A stretch of DNA of 64,000 nt from Clostridium_AD sp050717535. GTDB taxonomy: Bacteria > Bacillota > Clostridia > Clostridiales > Clostridiaceae. The notes beneath the pieces were generated by a model. It was not told the DNA's origin and did not search any database. It saw nothing but the letters and a program-made list of their open reading frames with translations. The stretch lies in NCBI RefSeq assembly GCF_050717535.1, contig NZ_JBOITM010000084.1, positions 1 through 64,000 on the forward strand, read 5' to 3'. How positions within the stretch are numbered: position 1 is the stretch's first letter; every line of letters begins with the position of its first letter. This document shows, one piece after another, positions 45,101-54,308 of this stretch. The position numbers were made by a program, and so were the translations under genes.

Positions 45101-47585
45101 TTATTGTTATAGTTCAATTTCTAGTGCAAATTTGAAATTAGGTTATTATGATAATGCATATAAATATTATGAACTTTGCCTTAAAGAGTTAGAGAATTAT
45201 CCTAACCAAGGAAAAGAAATAGGTGAATTTTACTTTGTAGCTTCCCAGATTAATTATAAATTTGGGGATTTGAACAAGGCCCAATTTTATATAAATAAAA
45301 CATTAGATATATATGATCATGATGAATGTATTTTTAAATGGAACGCACAGGTTTTAAATGAATATATAAAATTTCATTTAGAAAAAAATGATGCAAAATT
45401 AATTGAAAGTCTTGAAAACATTATAACTATTGTTGATAAAATAGCCTCATTGACTAGCAAACTTAATATTTTCTACGAGGTTGCAATTTATTTATATGAA
45501 AATGATAAAAAAGAATATGCATCTGTTTTTCTTAGTGAAATTAAAAATATTGATATTGACTTAAAAGACAATAGATTGTATGTTAAAAAACTTTATCTTG
45601 GTGGTTTAATTGAAAAAAAGAAGAACATTAAAATTTTCAGTGAAGCCTTGAAATATTCGAAAAAATATAAAGAAGTTGATGTATATTGGAGAATATACTC
45701 TTCAATGGGTGATTATTATTTTGATAAAAAAGATTATTTATATGCGGTAATTTATTATTTTGAGGCCTGTGGAATATTAAAGGATATAATTTTTAAATTA
45801 CCAGCAGAATATAGATTGACTTATGTTAAGTTAAATAATGCCTTGAAGCCTTTCAATAAATTTTTAATTATTAATAATCATTATAAGCAAAATAAAGATA
45901 GTTCGATGTTAGAATTTGAACCCGTTAATGTAAGTGATGAAGGTGGGTTATTAGATTTATTAGAGAGAGTAAATCATAAAGACATTTTAAAAAATAAGAA
46001 TTTTATAAAATCTATAAAAAAGATATATTCATCTTCCCTTCACGAAGATATCCATGACATAAGTGATGTGCTAGAAAATTTACAAGGTGATAATTCTAAA
46101 AACTTGGAACTTATACTGGATTATTTATGCTATACAACACTAGCAACAAGGGGAACTATTATTATAAATGGTGATGACAATGATAAAGAATATAAAGTTA
46201 TTGCATCTAGTGATAGAAGATATGAGCTTCCACAAGACCAAGAAGGATTATCTAAAATTCTAAGTGTGCAGACACCAGTTCTAGTAACGGACTATTCTCT
46301 AGAGAGAAATATAAATGGAGATATAAATAATATTCATAATACTTTAAAAGCTTTTATTTGTATTCCCATTGTTATGGAAAATGCCAATGAAAAAGGGTTT
46401 ATTAAAAATGAAAGAAGAAAAAACATTCAGGATAGTAAGCATGTAATTGGATATATATATATAGAATCACAAAGGGAATTAAATAATATTAATAAGGATA
46501 GCATGAAAAAATGTATGGAGCTTAGCAAAATTATAGGTATAATAATTGAAAAATACAAGTTTAAATTAAGTGCGTCTATTGATAAATTGACAGGAACTCT
46601 TACTAGAAAATATCTAGAGGAGGCTTTAGGCGAACAAATTGAAGCATCCAGCCAAATAAGTAGTGAATTTTCTCTTATTATGTATGATTTAGATCATTTT
46701 AAATTAGTAAATGATAAGTTTGGACATCGCACAGGAGATTATGTATTAAAAAGGGTTTGCGATGTTGTTATGAGTAATTTAAGAGAAACTGATATTGTAG
46801 GTAGATATGGTGGGGAAGAGTTTATTGTTATTCTTCCAGGGACAGGTATTTGTGATGCCCAGCTTATAGCTGAAAAACTACGATGTAAAATAGAAGAAGA
46901 AAAAATACTAGACAATAGACGAGATGTCACTGTAAGTTTGGGGGTTGCTACCTATCCACTTCATGGTGAGTGGCAAGAGGAATTAGTTGAGCGAGTTGAT
47001 CAAGCCTTATATGTGGCAAAGGAACAAGGAAGAAATAGGTATGCTATTTGGAATAGTGAATTCTCTAAAAAAGCTAAAAGAACAGATAAGCTTACTGGAA
47101 TAATATCTGGCAATGCAATTCAAGATCATAGAAATGTACTTGCCATGATAGAATTAATTGAGCTTATAAATATAAAGGGTGAAAGAGAAGATAAAATATA
47201 TAGTTTACTTGGAAGAATTATTGAAATCACAGAGGCGCAAAAGGGCACTTTGTTCATTATGGACAGTGAAAAAATCAAAGATAAATATTCAAGAGTGATT
47301 TTCAGAAATGAGTGGATGGATGTAGATACCTATAATGAAAAAATAATAAAATCTGTAGTTAATAGTAAACAGGGAGTATGCAAGATAGATTGGGATACAA
47401 TAATTGAGTATGATACAGTTACAGGTGTTCCAAATTGGCAGTCGGTTATGGCTATTCCACTAATTCAAGATGAAGTAGTAAAAGGAGTATTATATTTAAC
47501 AGAATCTACGGTGACAAAAGAGTTTGGTTTTGAGGACTTTAACTTTGTGAATACTTTGGGAAAGATAATAGTTCAAATACTATAG
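42135..47585 (+). CDS. Pseudokinase-AAA ATPase-TPR-GAF-GGDEF-GAF giant regulator
   Basis: This 1816-residue protein opens with a protein kinase-like domain (about 5-280). The catalytic HRD is replaced by Y-G-N (Asn138), the strand-3 Lys position reads IQLNIL, and DFG reads DFA, so it is a likely pseudokinase. An AAA ATPase follows with Walker A GESGIGKT (328-335), then a long run of TPR-like helical repeats (about 770-1250). Then come a GAF domain (about 1310-1470), a GGDEF domain with GGEEF (1559-1563) and an intact I-site RETD (1550-1553), and finally a second GAF domain. The cyclase looks active and feedback-inhibited by c-di-GMP. The ATG at 42135 is preferred to the GTG at 42126, which is one base from AGGA. 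Confidence 0.9.
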   Translation: MEIINNRYRVVKCIKQNRVVSSYAVNDIIKNYDTIQLNILNSEYLQKGLIEFYTKEFMSLTNLSCENMISVYDFNLVNLLDNKKLNDKVYFYTNEYLQNNTSILDIVGDMQSEELLDLFIEICQSINYIHLKGFIYGNINLSNIIVSNTVFNKKISIKFKDFATVELEKQEFWKDENKVDYFKAPEISKGEICSVFSDIYSLGVLLFVMYMKSKDYNISINDEIKSFDDVKLEEIFNSNEDFNVDFKNIIEKMTYSDADKRYRSISELVMDINMIFNKQYVPHRKKEIEKLNFNLKMIGRDEEVNKIMDIYESIKNKNNYNSTILIHGESGIGKTRFLDSLKYLFSLKKVNAYSSFTLDASTKDSNKAFIDILKQFISECQGEVLERYESELVKFLPELGGKKNIIPSESLSGDKEKFRLIHSAMGFIEECINSKPIVIIIDNFHLADDFTIELMEYIIRKKSPNKNIMTILSYCDGECLVNKKFIEFTKNISHNSGETNIFLKELGEKEVGEMIQNILCMPEIPYKFTDSIYEKTKGNPLFVQEIIKSFFNEKYIYVDSEDGCWSRDCEYSKFIVPTDMHGVLLNQVKEMEETNYNILTVISIFNSAVSLEIIKSFIKNENNDLEKAIEGLISSGILCKKIEDRGFVFDFYNKFLKSLMYEKIRLEDRKVMHRLASVALENQYKKGGTEYVYELIYHLEKSNQEGKIIDYCIENAEKMKLLKNRSDAIKNLTKAESILDYSFDSIKNIKLIMDLANLHEQEGHIDLAIKYYLSIGKYKQHAALHKYIIDSLIKVAKVYLNKNDIESTVYYIEEIKVMLSKVDYVSGMLRCEGILAAVYDIKQDYKSVQTICNTCLELCTGEYEELKTKFYNYKGLYYLRSGRADKALAIFEENIEVCSKYNNIRGIIKSLNRIGVIYGDYYQDDNKAIKYFIKMKDICEKNNMSSEVVLALINIGATYFSMGKYEISLQYFIETLETCKKYDDEFHVFYCYSSISSANLKLGYYDNAYKYYELCLKELENYPNQGKEIGEFYFVASQINYKFGDLNKAQFYINKTLDIYDHDECIFKWNAQVLNEYIKFHLEKNDAKLIESLENIITIVDKIASLTSKLNIFYEVAIYLYENDKKEYASVFLSEIKNIDIDLKDNRLYVKKLYLGGLIEKKKNIKIFSEALKYSKKYKEVDVYWRIYSSMGDYYFDKKDYLYAVIYYFEACGILKDIIFKLPAEYRLTYVKLNNALKPFNKFLIINNHYKQNKDSSMLEFEPVNVSDEGGLLDLLERVNHKDILKNKNFIKSIKKIYSSSLHEDIHDISDVLENLQGDNSKNLELILDYLCYTTLATRGTIIINGDDNDKEYKVIASSDRRYELPQDQEGLSKILSVQTPVLVTDYSLERNINGDINNIHNTLKAFICIPIVMENANEKGFIKNERRKNIQDSKHVIGYIYIESQRELNNINKDSMKKCMELSKIIGIIIEKYKFKLSASIDKLTGTLTRKYLEEALGEQIEASSQISSEFSLIMYDLDHFKLVNDKFGHRTGDYVLKRVCDVVMSNLRETDIVGRYGGEEFIVILPGTGICDAQLIAEKLRCKIEEEKILDNRRDVTVSLGVATYPLHGEWQEELVERVDQALYVAKEQGRNRYAIWNSEFSKKAKRTDKLTGIISGNAIQDHRNVLAMIELIELINIKGEREDKIYSLLGRIIEITEAQKGTLFIMDSEKIKDKYSRVIFRNEWMDVDTYNEKIIKSVVNSKQGVCKIDWDTIIEYDTVTGVPNWQSVMAIPLIQDEVVKGVLYLTESTVTKEFGFEDFNFVNTLGKIIVQIL

Positions 47586-47682
47586 TATAGACAGGATAAA
47601 AATGAGGAAACATACACATATGAAAGGATTTATGTTGTTAGCAGTATGGAATAAAGTGGTGTATAATGAATATTAAATACTA

Positions 47683-47715
47683 GGTGCCACGCACCTTGAC
47701 GTGGCAAGTGTCAAG
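47683..47715 (+). repeat. Dispersed GTGGCA repeat, variant copy
   Basis: GGTGCCAC, an 8-base insert, then ACGTGGCAAGTG: the same blocks as the two 27-bp copies downstream. It includes CTTGAC/GTCAAG arms (47695-47715). It lies in the leader of the M16 peptidase gene. Confidence 0.7.
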
Positions 47716-47786
47716 TTCAAGTTTTCGGGAGATGGAACATTACATAAGTGTTTCAAATTTTCAAAGGAAATATAAGGAGGACAAAA

Positions 47787-50717
47787 ATGAAGTTTACAAT
47801 TGGCAGTATATATCATGGCTTTAAATTAATCCAGGAGAAAAAAATAGAAGAGATTAATTCAGTTACAAGAGTATTTGAACATGAAAAAAGTGGAGCTAGA
47901 CTAATGCATTTAGAAAATGATGATGATAACAAAGTGTTTTCTATTGGATTTAGAACACCACCTAAAGATAGTAATGGACTTCCACATATTCTTGAGCATT
48001 CAGTACTTTGCGGATCAAGAAAATTTCCAACAAAGGAACCCTTTGTTGAACTCATAAAGGGATCGTTAAATACATTTTTAAATGCTATGACTTTTTCTGA
48101 TAAAACAATATATCCTCTAGCTAGTAAAAATGAAAAAGATTTTTTCAATCTTATGGATGTATATTTAGATGCAGTTTTTCATCCTAATATTTATTCTAAA
48201 CCCGAAATATTAATGCAAGAGGGTTGGCATTATGAATTGGAAAAGAAGGAAGATAAACTAACTTATAAAGGTGTAGTTTATAATGAAATGAAGGGTGCTT
48301 TTTCTTCTCCGGAAGGATGCCTTATGCGTAAAGTTCAAGAATCTTTATTTCCAGAAACCTCTTATGGTGTTGAATCTGGTGGAGATCCAGAATTTATACC
48401 GGATTTAACTCAGGAGGAGTTTTTAGAGTTTCATAAAAAATACTATCATCCTTCAAATAGTTATATATTCCTATATGGAGATGGAGACATTGATAAAGAG
48501 CTACAATTTATTAGTGAAAAATATTTAAATGATTTTGATAGAATTGTTGTAGATTCAGCTATTGCCCTACAAAAACCTTTTAGCAGTATGAAAGAACTTA
48601 AAATAGAGTATCCTATTTCATCAGATGATGATGAGAAAGACAAAAGCTTCTTGAGTATGAACTTTGTATGTGGGGATAATATTAGTAAGCCAGAACATCA
48701 TTTAGCCTTTGAAATTTTAGAATATTTATTGCTAGAAAGTGCTGCAGCGCCTTTGAAAAGAGCGCTTGTAGAAGCAGACCTTGGAAAAGATGTATTTGGA
48801 AGCTTTGATAACAGCATCTTGCAACCAGTTTTTAGTATAGTAGTAAAAAACTCTAATGAAAGCCAAAAGGAAAAATTTAAAGAAGTTGTGTTTACAACTC
48901 TAAAGAATTTAGTTAAAGACGGCTTAGATAAAAAGCTAATAGAAGCATGTATAAATATTACGGAATTTAAGTTAAGGGAAGCCGATTTAGGAGGTTTTCC
49001 AAAAGGATTATTCTATTATATAACTAGTATGGACAGTTGGCTTTATGATAAAGATCCAACTATGCATTTAGAATATGAAAGTTATTTAAGTAAAATAAAA
49101 GCTGCATTAACTACTAATTATTTTGAAAGCCTTATAGAGGAGTACCTAATAAATAATGCACATAGTTCATTTGTTATTTTGAATGGTAAAAAGGGCCTAG
49201 CAGAGCAAAAGTCAAAGGCAGTAGAAGAAAAGCTAGCTAAGTATAAGGCGAGTCTTTCAGAAAAACAAATAGATGAAATAATAGGAGGAACTAAAGCTCT
49301 TAAAGAAAGACAAATGACACCAGATACTGTGGAAGTACTAGAAACAATACCACTACTTGAACTTTCAGATATTGAAGTTCCAGTAGAGCACTTACCTTTA
49401 AAGGAAAAGGATGAAAAGGGAGTAAAGGTATTATCTCATAATATATTTACTAATAAAATAGCTTATATAAATGTGTTATTTGACGCTAAAAAAGTAGATA
49501 TGACGTTATTACCTTATGTAACTTTACTATCAACTCTTTTAGGAAGAGTAAGTACCCAAAATACTAAATATTCAGATTTATCTAATGAAATTAATATCCA
49601 TACAGGTGGAATTCATTTTACAACAGAGATATATGGAGATAATAAAAATTTTGAAAAATACAGTCCAAAGCTTGTAGTAAAAACTAAAGCATTAGTTCCA
49701 AAGCTTCCTAAACTATTTGATCTTATGGCAGAGATAATTAATACCACTGTGTTTGATGATAAGAAGCGTTTGAAGGAACTAATTCAGCAATTGAAATCAA
49801 GGCAGGAAATGAAAATCCTTGATAGAGGACATATGGCAGCAGCTGGAAGACTTACTTCTTACTTTTCACCAGCTTCAGCTTATATAGAAAAAACTACAGG
49901 AATAGCTTTTTATGAATTCATAAGTGGAATAGAAAGAGACTTTGATAATAAAGCGCAGGATATTATTGAAAACTTAAAAAAGGTATCAAAGCTTATATTC
50001 AACAAGAACAATCTTATGATAAGTGTTACAGGAGAAGAGGATGTATATGATGCTTTTGCTGTGGAATTACCTAAGATTATAAGTATATTAGGAGAAGAAA
50101 AATTACCAGATGCAGAGTATAATTTTGAACTTAATAAAAACAACGAAGGATTATTATCTTCCTCAGATGTTCAGTATGTAGCTAAAGGATATAACTTCAT
50201 TAAGAAGGGCTATTCTTATTCAGGTAAAATGCTAGTACTTAAAACTATAGCAAGTTTAGACTATTTATGGAATAGAGTACGTGTGCAAGGTGGAGCCTAT
50301 GGCGGTTTTGCAAACTTAGCTAGGAGTGGTAACATTGTTTTTGTATCTTATAGAGATCCTAATGTAAAAGAGACACTAGTGGCTTACGACGGAATATGTG
50401 ATTATATAGGAAGCTTTGAAGCTTCTGAAAGAGAAATGACCAAATATATAATAGGAACAATAAGTGAGCTTGATTCACCTTTATCACCTTCTATGAAGGG
50501 TGAGAGGGCTACAGCATATTATATAAGAGGTATTTCAGAGGCGCAAAGACAAGTGGAAAGAGACGAAGTATTAAGCACAAAGTCAGAGGACATTAAGTCT
50601 TTTAAATCACTATTAGATGACATTATAAAAGAAAATTGTTTTTGTGTACTGGGAAATGAGACAAAACTTAAAGACAACAAAGATATATTCACGAGTTTAG
50701 TGAATGTATTTAAATAA
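47787..50717 (+). CDS. M16C (PreP/insulinase-type) zinc peptidase
   Basis: This 976-residue protein has the inverted zinc motif HILEH (His67, Glu70, His71) in GLPHILEHSVLCGS, then the M16C-associated region and a second catalytically silent half, as in presequence protease (PreP/Cym1). The family degrades short peptides in the cytoplasm. The start at 47787 fits AAGGAGG; the in-frame ATG at 47748 adds an unlike 13-residue extension. Confidence 0.94.
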   Translation: MKFTIGSIYHGFKLIQEKKIEEINSVTRVFEHEKSGARLMHLENDDDNKVFSIGFRTPPKDSNGLPHILEHSVLCGSRKFPTKEPFVELIKGSLNTFLNAMTFSDKTIYPLASKNEKDFFNLMDVYLDAVFHPNIYSKPEILMQEGWHYELEKKEDKLTYKGVVYNEMKGAFSSPEGCLMRKVQESLFPETSYGVESGGDPEFIPDLTQEEFLEFHKKYYHPSNSYIFLYGDGDIDKELQFISEKYLNDFDRIVVDSAIALQKPFSSMKELKIEYPISSDDDEKDKSFLSMNFVCGDNISKPEHHLAFEILEYLLLESAAAPLKRALVEADLGKDVFGSFDNSILQPVFSIVVKNSNESQKEKFKEVVFTTLKNLVKDGLDKKLIEACINITEFKLREADLGGFPKGLFYYITSMDSWLYDKDPTMHLEYESYLSKIKAALTTNYFESLIEEYLINNAHSSFVILNGKKGLAEQKSKAVEEKLAKYKASLSEKQIDEIIGGTKALKERQMTPDTVEVLETIPLLELSDIEVPVEHLPLKEKDEKGVKVLSHNIFTNKIAYINVLFDAKKVDMTLLPYVTLLSTLLGRVSTQNTKYSDLSNEINIHTGGIHFTTEIYGDNKNFEKYSPKLVVKTKALVPKLPKLFDLMAEIINTTVFDDKKRLKELIQQLKSRQEMKILDRGHMAAAGRLTSYFSPASAYIEKTTGIAFYEFISGIERDFDNKAQDIIENLKKVSKLIFNKNNLMISVTGEEDVYDAFAVELPKIISILGEEKLPDAEYNFELNKNNEGLLSSSDVQYVAKGYNFIKKGYSYSGKMLVLKTIASLDYLWNRVRVQGGAYGGFANLARSGNIVFVSYRDPNVKETLVAYDGICDYIGSFEASEREMTKYIIGTISELDSPLSPSMKGERATAYYIRGISEAQRQVERDEVLSTKSEDIKSFKSLLDDIIKENCFCVLGNETKLKDNKDIFTSLVNVFK

Positions 50718-50719
50718 TG

Positions 50720-50768
50720 AAAAGATGCCTGGTGCCACCCACGTGGCAAGTGGCATCTTTTTTTTAAA
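50720..50768 (+). terminator. Terminator built on a GTGGCA repeat copy
   Basis: AAAAGATGCC pairs with GGCATCTTTT, enclosing TGCCAC/GTGGCA, followed by further T. The repeat copy at 50729-50755 forms the inside of the hairpin. Confidence 0.8.
50729..50755 (+). repeat. Dispersed 27-bp GTGGCA repeat, copy on plus strand
   Basis: Starts CTGGTGCCACCCACGTGGCA and continues AGTGGCA. It is identical, in opposite orientation, to the copy at 51854-51880. Confidence 0.88.
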
Positions 50769-50869
50769 AACCAGAAAAGTTTTTATGAATTTTCATAAAA
50801 TATAGGAGGTAACCGGTTCTATGTGTAGTATATTATAAAGTAATAGTTTAATATAAGGGGGCAATTTCC

Positions 50870-51817
50870 ATGGCAATTAAGGCACTTTTTACATATAACT
50901 ACGGCGGAGAGAAAATGAAAGATATAGAAACTTTTGGATATGATATAAAAGTAGTTAAAGAGCAAGATTTAATTTATAGTGATGATTTAGATGATGTAGA
51001 GGTTTTAATTTGTTATGACCCCTTTAAAACCCTAGAAATAGAGAAAATGAAAAAGCTAAAATGGATTCAATTATCTAGCATAGGAATTGATCAGCTACCT
51101 ATTGATTATGTTAAAAACACTTCTATTATGATTACTAATAATAAAGGTGGTTATAGCATACCTATGGGCGAATGGATTGTATTAAAAGCACTAGAGTTAT
51201 TTAAGAATAGTATGGGGCTATATGAAAATCAAACCAATAGGAAATGGAAAATAGATACAAGCATTATGGAGTTATATGGAAAGACTATTGGTTTTGTTGG
51301 AACAGGTACTATAGCGGTGGAAGCAGCTAAAAGATTTCAGGGCTTTGGGGTAAACATTGTAGGGGTGAATACAGATGGTAGAGATATTAAACATTTTAAT
51401 AGATGTTATGCAATGTCAGATCTAAATGAAATGCTTAAATTATGCGATGTCGTTGTAGGTACGATACCATATACAAAAGCAACCCATCATTTAATTAATG
51501 AAGAGAGATTTGTGGCAATGAAAAAAGGAGCTTATTTCATAAATGTTTCTCGGGGAAATATTGTAGATGAAGTATGTCTAATAGAAAATTTGAAAAATGG
51601 GAAATTAGCAGGAGCGGCTTTAGACGTGTATGAAGAAGAACCTTTAAAAGAAAATAATGCACTATGGGATTTAAATAATGTTATATTAACCTCCCATAAT
51701 TCCTGGATTTCAGAGATGAGAAATGAGAGAAGGTTTGACCTTATCTATAGGAATATGAAAAAATATGCACAAAGTGAAGAGTTAATAAATGTAGTAAATC
51801 TAAAAAAAGGGTACTAA
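50870..51817 (+). CDS. D-isomer specific 2-hydroxyacid dehydrogenase
   Basis: This 315-residue protein has the nucleotide-binding GFVGTGTIAVEAAKRF, with catalytic Arg in NVSRGNIVDE, Glu in DVYEEEPL and His in TSHNSW. It resembles phosphoglycerate and other 2-hydroxyacid dehydrogenases; the substrate cannot be told. It stands alone, flanked by inverted copies of a 27-bp repeat. Confidence 0.9.
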   Translation: MAIKALFTYNYGGEKMKDIETFGYDIKVVKEQDLIYSDDLDDVEVLICYDPFKTLEIEKMKKLKWIQLSSIGIDQLPIDYVKNTSIMITNNKGGYSIPMGEWIVLKALELFKNSMGLYENQTNRKWKIDTSIMELYGKTIGFVGTGTIAVEAAKRFQGFGVNIVGVNTDGRDIKHFNRCYAMSDLNEMLKLCDVVVGTIPYTKATHHLINEERFVAMKKGAYFINVSRGNIVDEVCLIENLKNGKLAGAALDVYEEEPLKENNALWDLNNVILTSHNSWISEMRNERRFDLIYRNMKKYAQSEELINVVNLKKGY

Positions 51818-51853
51818 AATACTACGTGGTAGCAGTGGCATTTATTTGAAACT

Positions 51854-51880
51854 TGCCACTTGCCACGTGGGTGGCACCAG
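51854..51880 (-). repeat. Dispersed 27-bp GTGGCA repeat, inverted copy
   Basis: Reads as the exact reverse complement of 50729-50755. It abuts the AAGGAG ribosome site of cinA (51881-51886). A further arm AGTGGCA at 51834-51840 can pair with its first bases. Confidence 0.88.
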
Positions 51881-51892
51881 AAGGAGAAAGTT

Positions 51893-53122
51893 ATGAAAGC
51901 AGAAATATTGGCAGTAGGAACGGAAATATTATTAGGGGATATAGTAAATACAAATGCACAATACATTGCTAAGAGACTTGCAGACTTAGGAATATCAGTT
52001 TACCATCAGTCAGTAGTTGGAGACAATCCACAAAGACTATTTGAGGCATATAGACTAGCATTTAGTAGAGCTGACTTAGTTATAGCTACTGGGGGACTTG
52101 GACCTACAAAGGATGATTTAACAAAGGAAGTAGCCTTTGAATATTTTGGAAAACAAAGTGTAGTTCATAAACCTTCTCTAGAAATTATTGAAAATTATTT
52201 TAAATTTATGGATAGACCAATGGTTAAAAGTAATATTAAACAGGCATATTTCCCAGTAGATGCAGTTATTCTTCCTAATAATAATGGCACAGCGCCAGGA
52301 TGCATAATTGATGAAAATGGGAAGATGGTTGTACTTTTACCTGGACCACCTAGAGAAATGAAGCCTATGTTTGAGGAGGCTGTAGTTCCTTATCTTCAAG
52401 AGTATCAGCAGGGGGTACTAGTTTCAAAGGTACTTAGGGTTATTGGAGTAGGAGAGAGCAGCGCCGAAGAAATGATTAAAGATATATTAGATAATCAAAG
52501 CAATCCTACTGTGGCACCTTATGCTAAAGATGGAGAAATGATTTTTAGAATGACAGCAAAGGCAAATTCGCAGCAGCAAGGTATAAAGCTCTTGGAGCCT
52601 ATGGAAGCACAAATACGTAGCAAGTTAGGCACAAACATTTATGGGGAAGGTGATACAACCTTAGAGAATGTACTTGGAGGGATGCTCATAGATAAAAAGC
52701 TAACCATAGCCACTGCTGAATCCTGTACAGGAGGTATGGTAGCAGCAAAACTTATAAATTACCCAGGTATATCTTCTGTGTTTATGGATGGTGCCGTGAC
52801 TTATAGCAATGAAGCTAAAATCAATAGATTAGGAGTTTCCAAAGAAACCTTAGATAAGTATGGTGCAGTAAGTAGTGAAGTAGCAGCAGAGATGGCACAA
52901 GGCATAGCAAAAACTGCAGGCACTGATATTGGAATTTCTACCACGGGAATTGCAGGCCCAGATGGTGGAAGCGATGAAAAACCAGTGGGACTTGTATATG
53001 TAGGTCTATATATGAAGGGTGAAGTTAAAACAAAAATGTTCAAATTATCTGGAGATAGACAGAGAATAAGAGAAAGAGCGACTATGCAACTTTTAGATTG
53101 GGTTAGACGAGAACTATTATAA
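51893..53122 (+). CDS. cinA: CinA-family protein (competence/damage-inducible; NMN amidohydrolase)
   Basis: This 409-residue protein has an N-terminal MoaB/molybdopterin-binding-like domain (AVGTEILLGDIVNTNA, ATGGLGPTKDDLTKE) and a C-terminal CinA/PncC domain (TAESCTGGMVAAKL, TGIAGPDGGSDEKPVGLVYVGL). PncC-type domains deamidate nicotinamide mononucleotide. The start at 51893 fits AAGGAG; the in-frame ATG at 51860 reads through the repeat copy and is rejected. Confidence 0.95.
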   Translation: MKAEILAVGTEILLGDIVNTNAQYIAKRLADLGISVYHQSVVGDNPQRLFEAYRLAFSRADLVIATGGLGPTKDDLTKEVAFEYFGKQSVVHKPSLEIIENYFKFMDRPMVKSNIKQAYFPVDAVILPNNNGTAPGCIIDENGKMVVLLPGPPREMKPMFEEAVVPYLQEYQQGVLVSKVLRVIGVGESSAEEMIKDILDNQSNPTVAPYAKDGEMIFRMTAKANSQQQGIKLLEPMEAQIRSKLGTNIYGEGDTTLENVLGGMLIDKKLTIATAESCTGGMVAAKLINYPGISSVFMDGAVTYSNEAKINRLGVSKETLDKYGAVSSEVAAEMAQGIAKTAGTDIGISTTGIAGPDGGSDEKPVGLVYVGLYMKGEVKTKMFKLSGDRQRIRERATMQLLDWVRRELL

Positions 53123-53180
53123 ATTATAAATATAAGCTATAGAAGCTACTATTTACATGCCAATAAAAGGTGGGATATAA

Positions 53181-54218
53181 ATGCATAATAAAGAAATAAA
53201 TATATGCTTAGTGGGATTTGGAAATGTAGCGCAAGAATTTTGTAGAATGTTAATAACTAAAAACCTAGAGCTTAAAGAGAGTACTGGATATGATATTAAA
53301 GTGACAGCTATTGCAGGTAAGTCTAAAGGCGGAATTATTAATGCCAAAGGAATAGACCTTACGAGGATCCTAAGAGATGAAAAAAATAGGGGGTGCTTTA
53401 ATCCTACTGCAGAGGATAGCGTGACTATGGAAACATTACAAGTTATAAGGCACTGCAATGCTAACTTGTTAGTTGAACTAAGCAGTTTATCTATTTATGA
53501 TGGACAGCCAGCAATAGCTCATATAGAAGCTGCTTTTGAGAGGGGCATGCATGTTATAACAGCAAACAAAGGTCCTATAGCATGGAATTATCAAAAGCTT
53601 CGTGATAATTCAAAGCAGAGAGGTCTTCAATTTTTATATGAAACCACTGTCATGGATGGGTGTCCTATTTTTAATCTTGTTAACCAAACACTACCTGGAT
53701 GCAAAGTTTTATCCTTTAGAGGAATTCTAAACTCTACCACCAATTTTGTATTGGGAGAAATGGAAAGTGGAAGCAGTTATGAAGGGGCTATTAGAGAGGC
53801 TAAAATAAGAGGATTTGCAGAAGCTGACCCATCAATGGACATTGATGGGTGGGATGCCGCTGCAAAAACTTCAGCCTTACTAAATGTGTTAATGGATGCA
53901 AATATAAATCCTACAGAAATAGATAGACAAGGAATATCACATATTACTTTAGAAGATATTGAAAAGTCCAAAGAAAAACAGTGCAAAATTAAACTTTTAT
54001 GTGAAGGATATATTGAGGATAATATAGTAAAAGGCAAGGTTCATCCTGCTAACATAAACTATGACGATATCTTTAGTAATATAGATGCTACCTCTTCTAT
54101 ATTAGCTATCACAACAGATTTAATGGGAGAAATACAAGTAATAGAAAAAAATCCTGAAATTCAACAAACTGCTTATGGTATATATAGTGATTTACTTACA
54201 CTTATAAAGAATTTATAA
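53181..54218 (+). CDS. hom: Homoserine dehydrogenase without ACT domain
   Basis: This 345-residue protein has the NAD(P)-binding CLVGFGNVAQEF, catalytic Lys in TANKGPIAWNY, the signature LNSTTNFVLGEM and GFAEADPSMDIDGWDAAAK. It makes homoserine on the way to threonine and methionine. It ends right after the catalytic part, lacking the C-terminal ACT regulatory domain of the longer bacterial form. AAGGTGGG precedes the ATG. Confidence 0.94.
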   Translation: MHNKEINICLVGFGNVAQEFCRMLITKNLELKESTGYDIKVTAIAGKSKGGIINAKGIDLTRILRDEKNRGCFNPTAEDSVTMETLQVIRHCNANLLVELSSLSIYDGQPAIAHIEAAFERGMHVITANKGPIAWNYQKLRDNSKQRGLQFLYETTVMDGCPIFNLVNQTLPGCKVLSFRGILNSTTNFVLGEMESGSSYEGAIREAKIRGFAEADPSMDIDGWDAAAKTSALLNVLMDANINPTEIDRQGISHITLEDIEKSKEKQCKIKLLCEGYIEDNIVKGKVHPANINYDDIFSNIDATSSILAITTDLMGEIQVIEKNPEIQQTAYGIYSDLLTLIKNL

Positions 54219-54221
54219 AAT

Positions 54222-54254
54222 GAAAGGCACATATCAACATTGATATGTGCCTTA
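54222..54254. terminator. Terminator after hom
   Basis: AAGGCACATATCAA / TTGATATGTGCCTT around a short loop. Confidence 0.8.
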
Positions 54255-54308
54255 AACAATAACTAAACTAATTTAGTTATATATGTTACTTGTATGAATT
54301 TATACGTT

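Noticed and set aside
51860..51892. Upstream extension of cinA starting MPRGWHQ
   Set aside because: The extension is translated from the dispersed repeat and would include the AAGGAG ribosome site.
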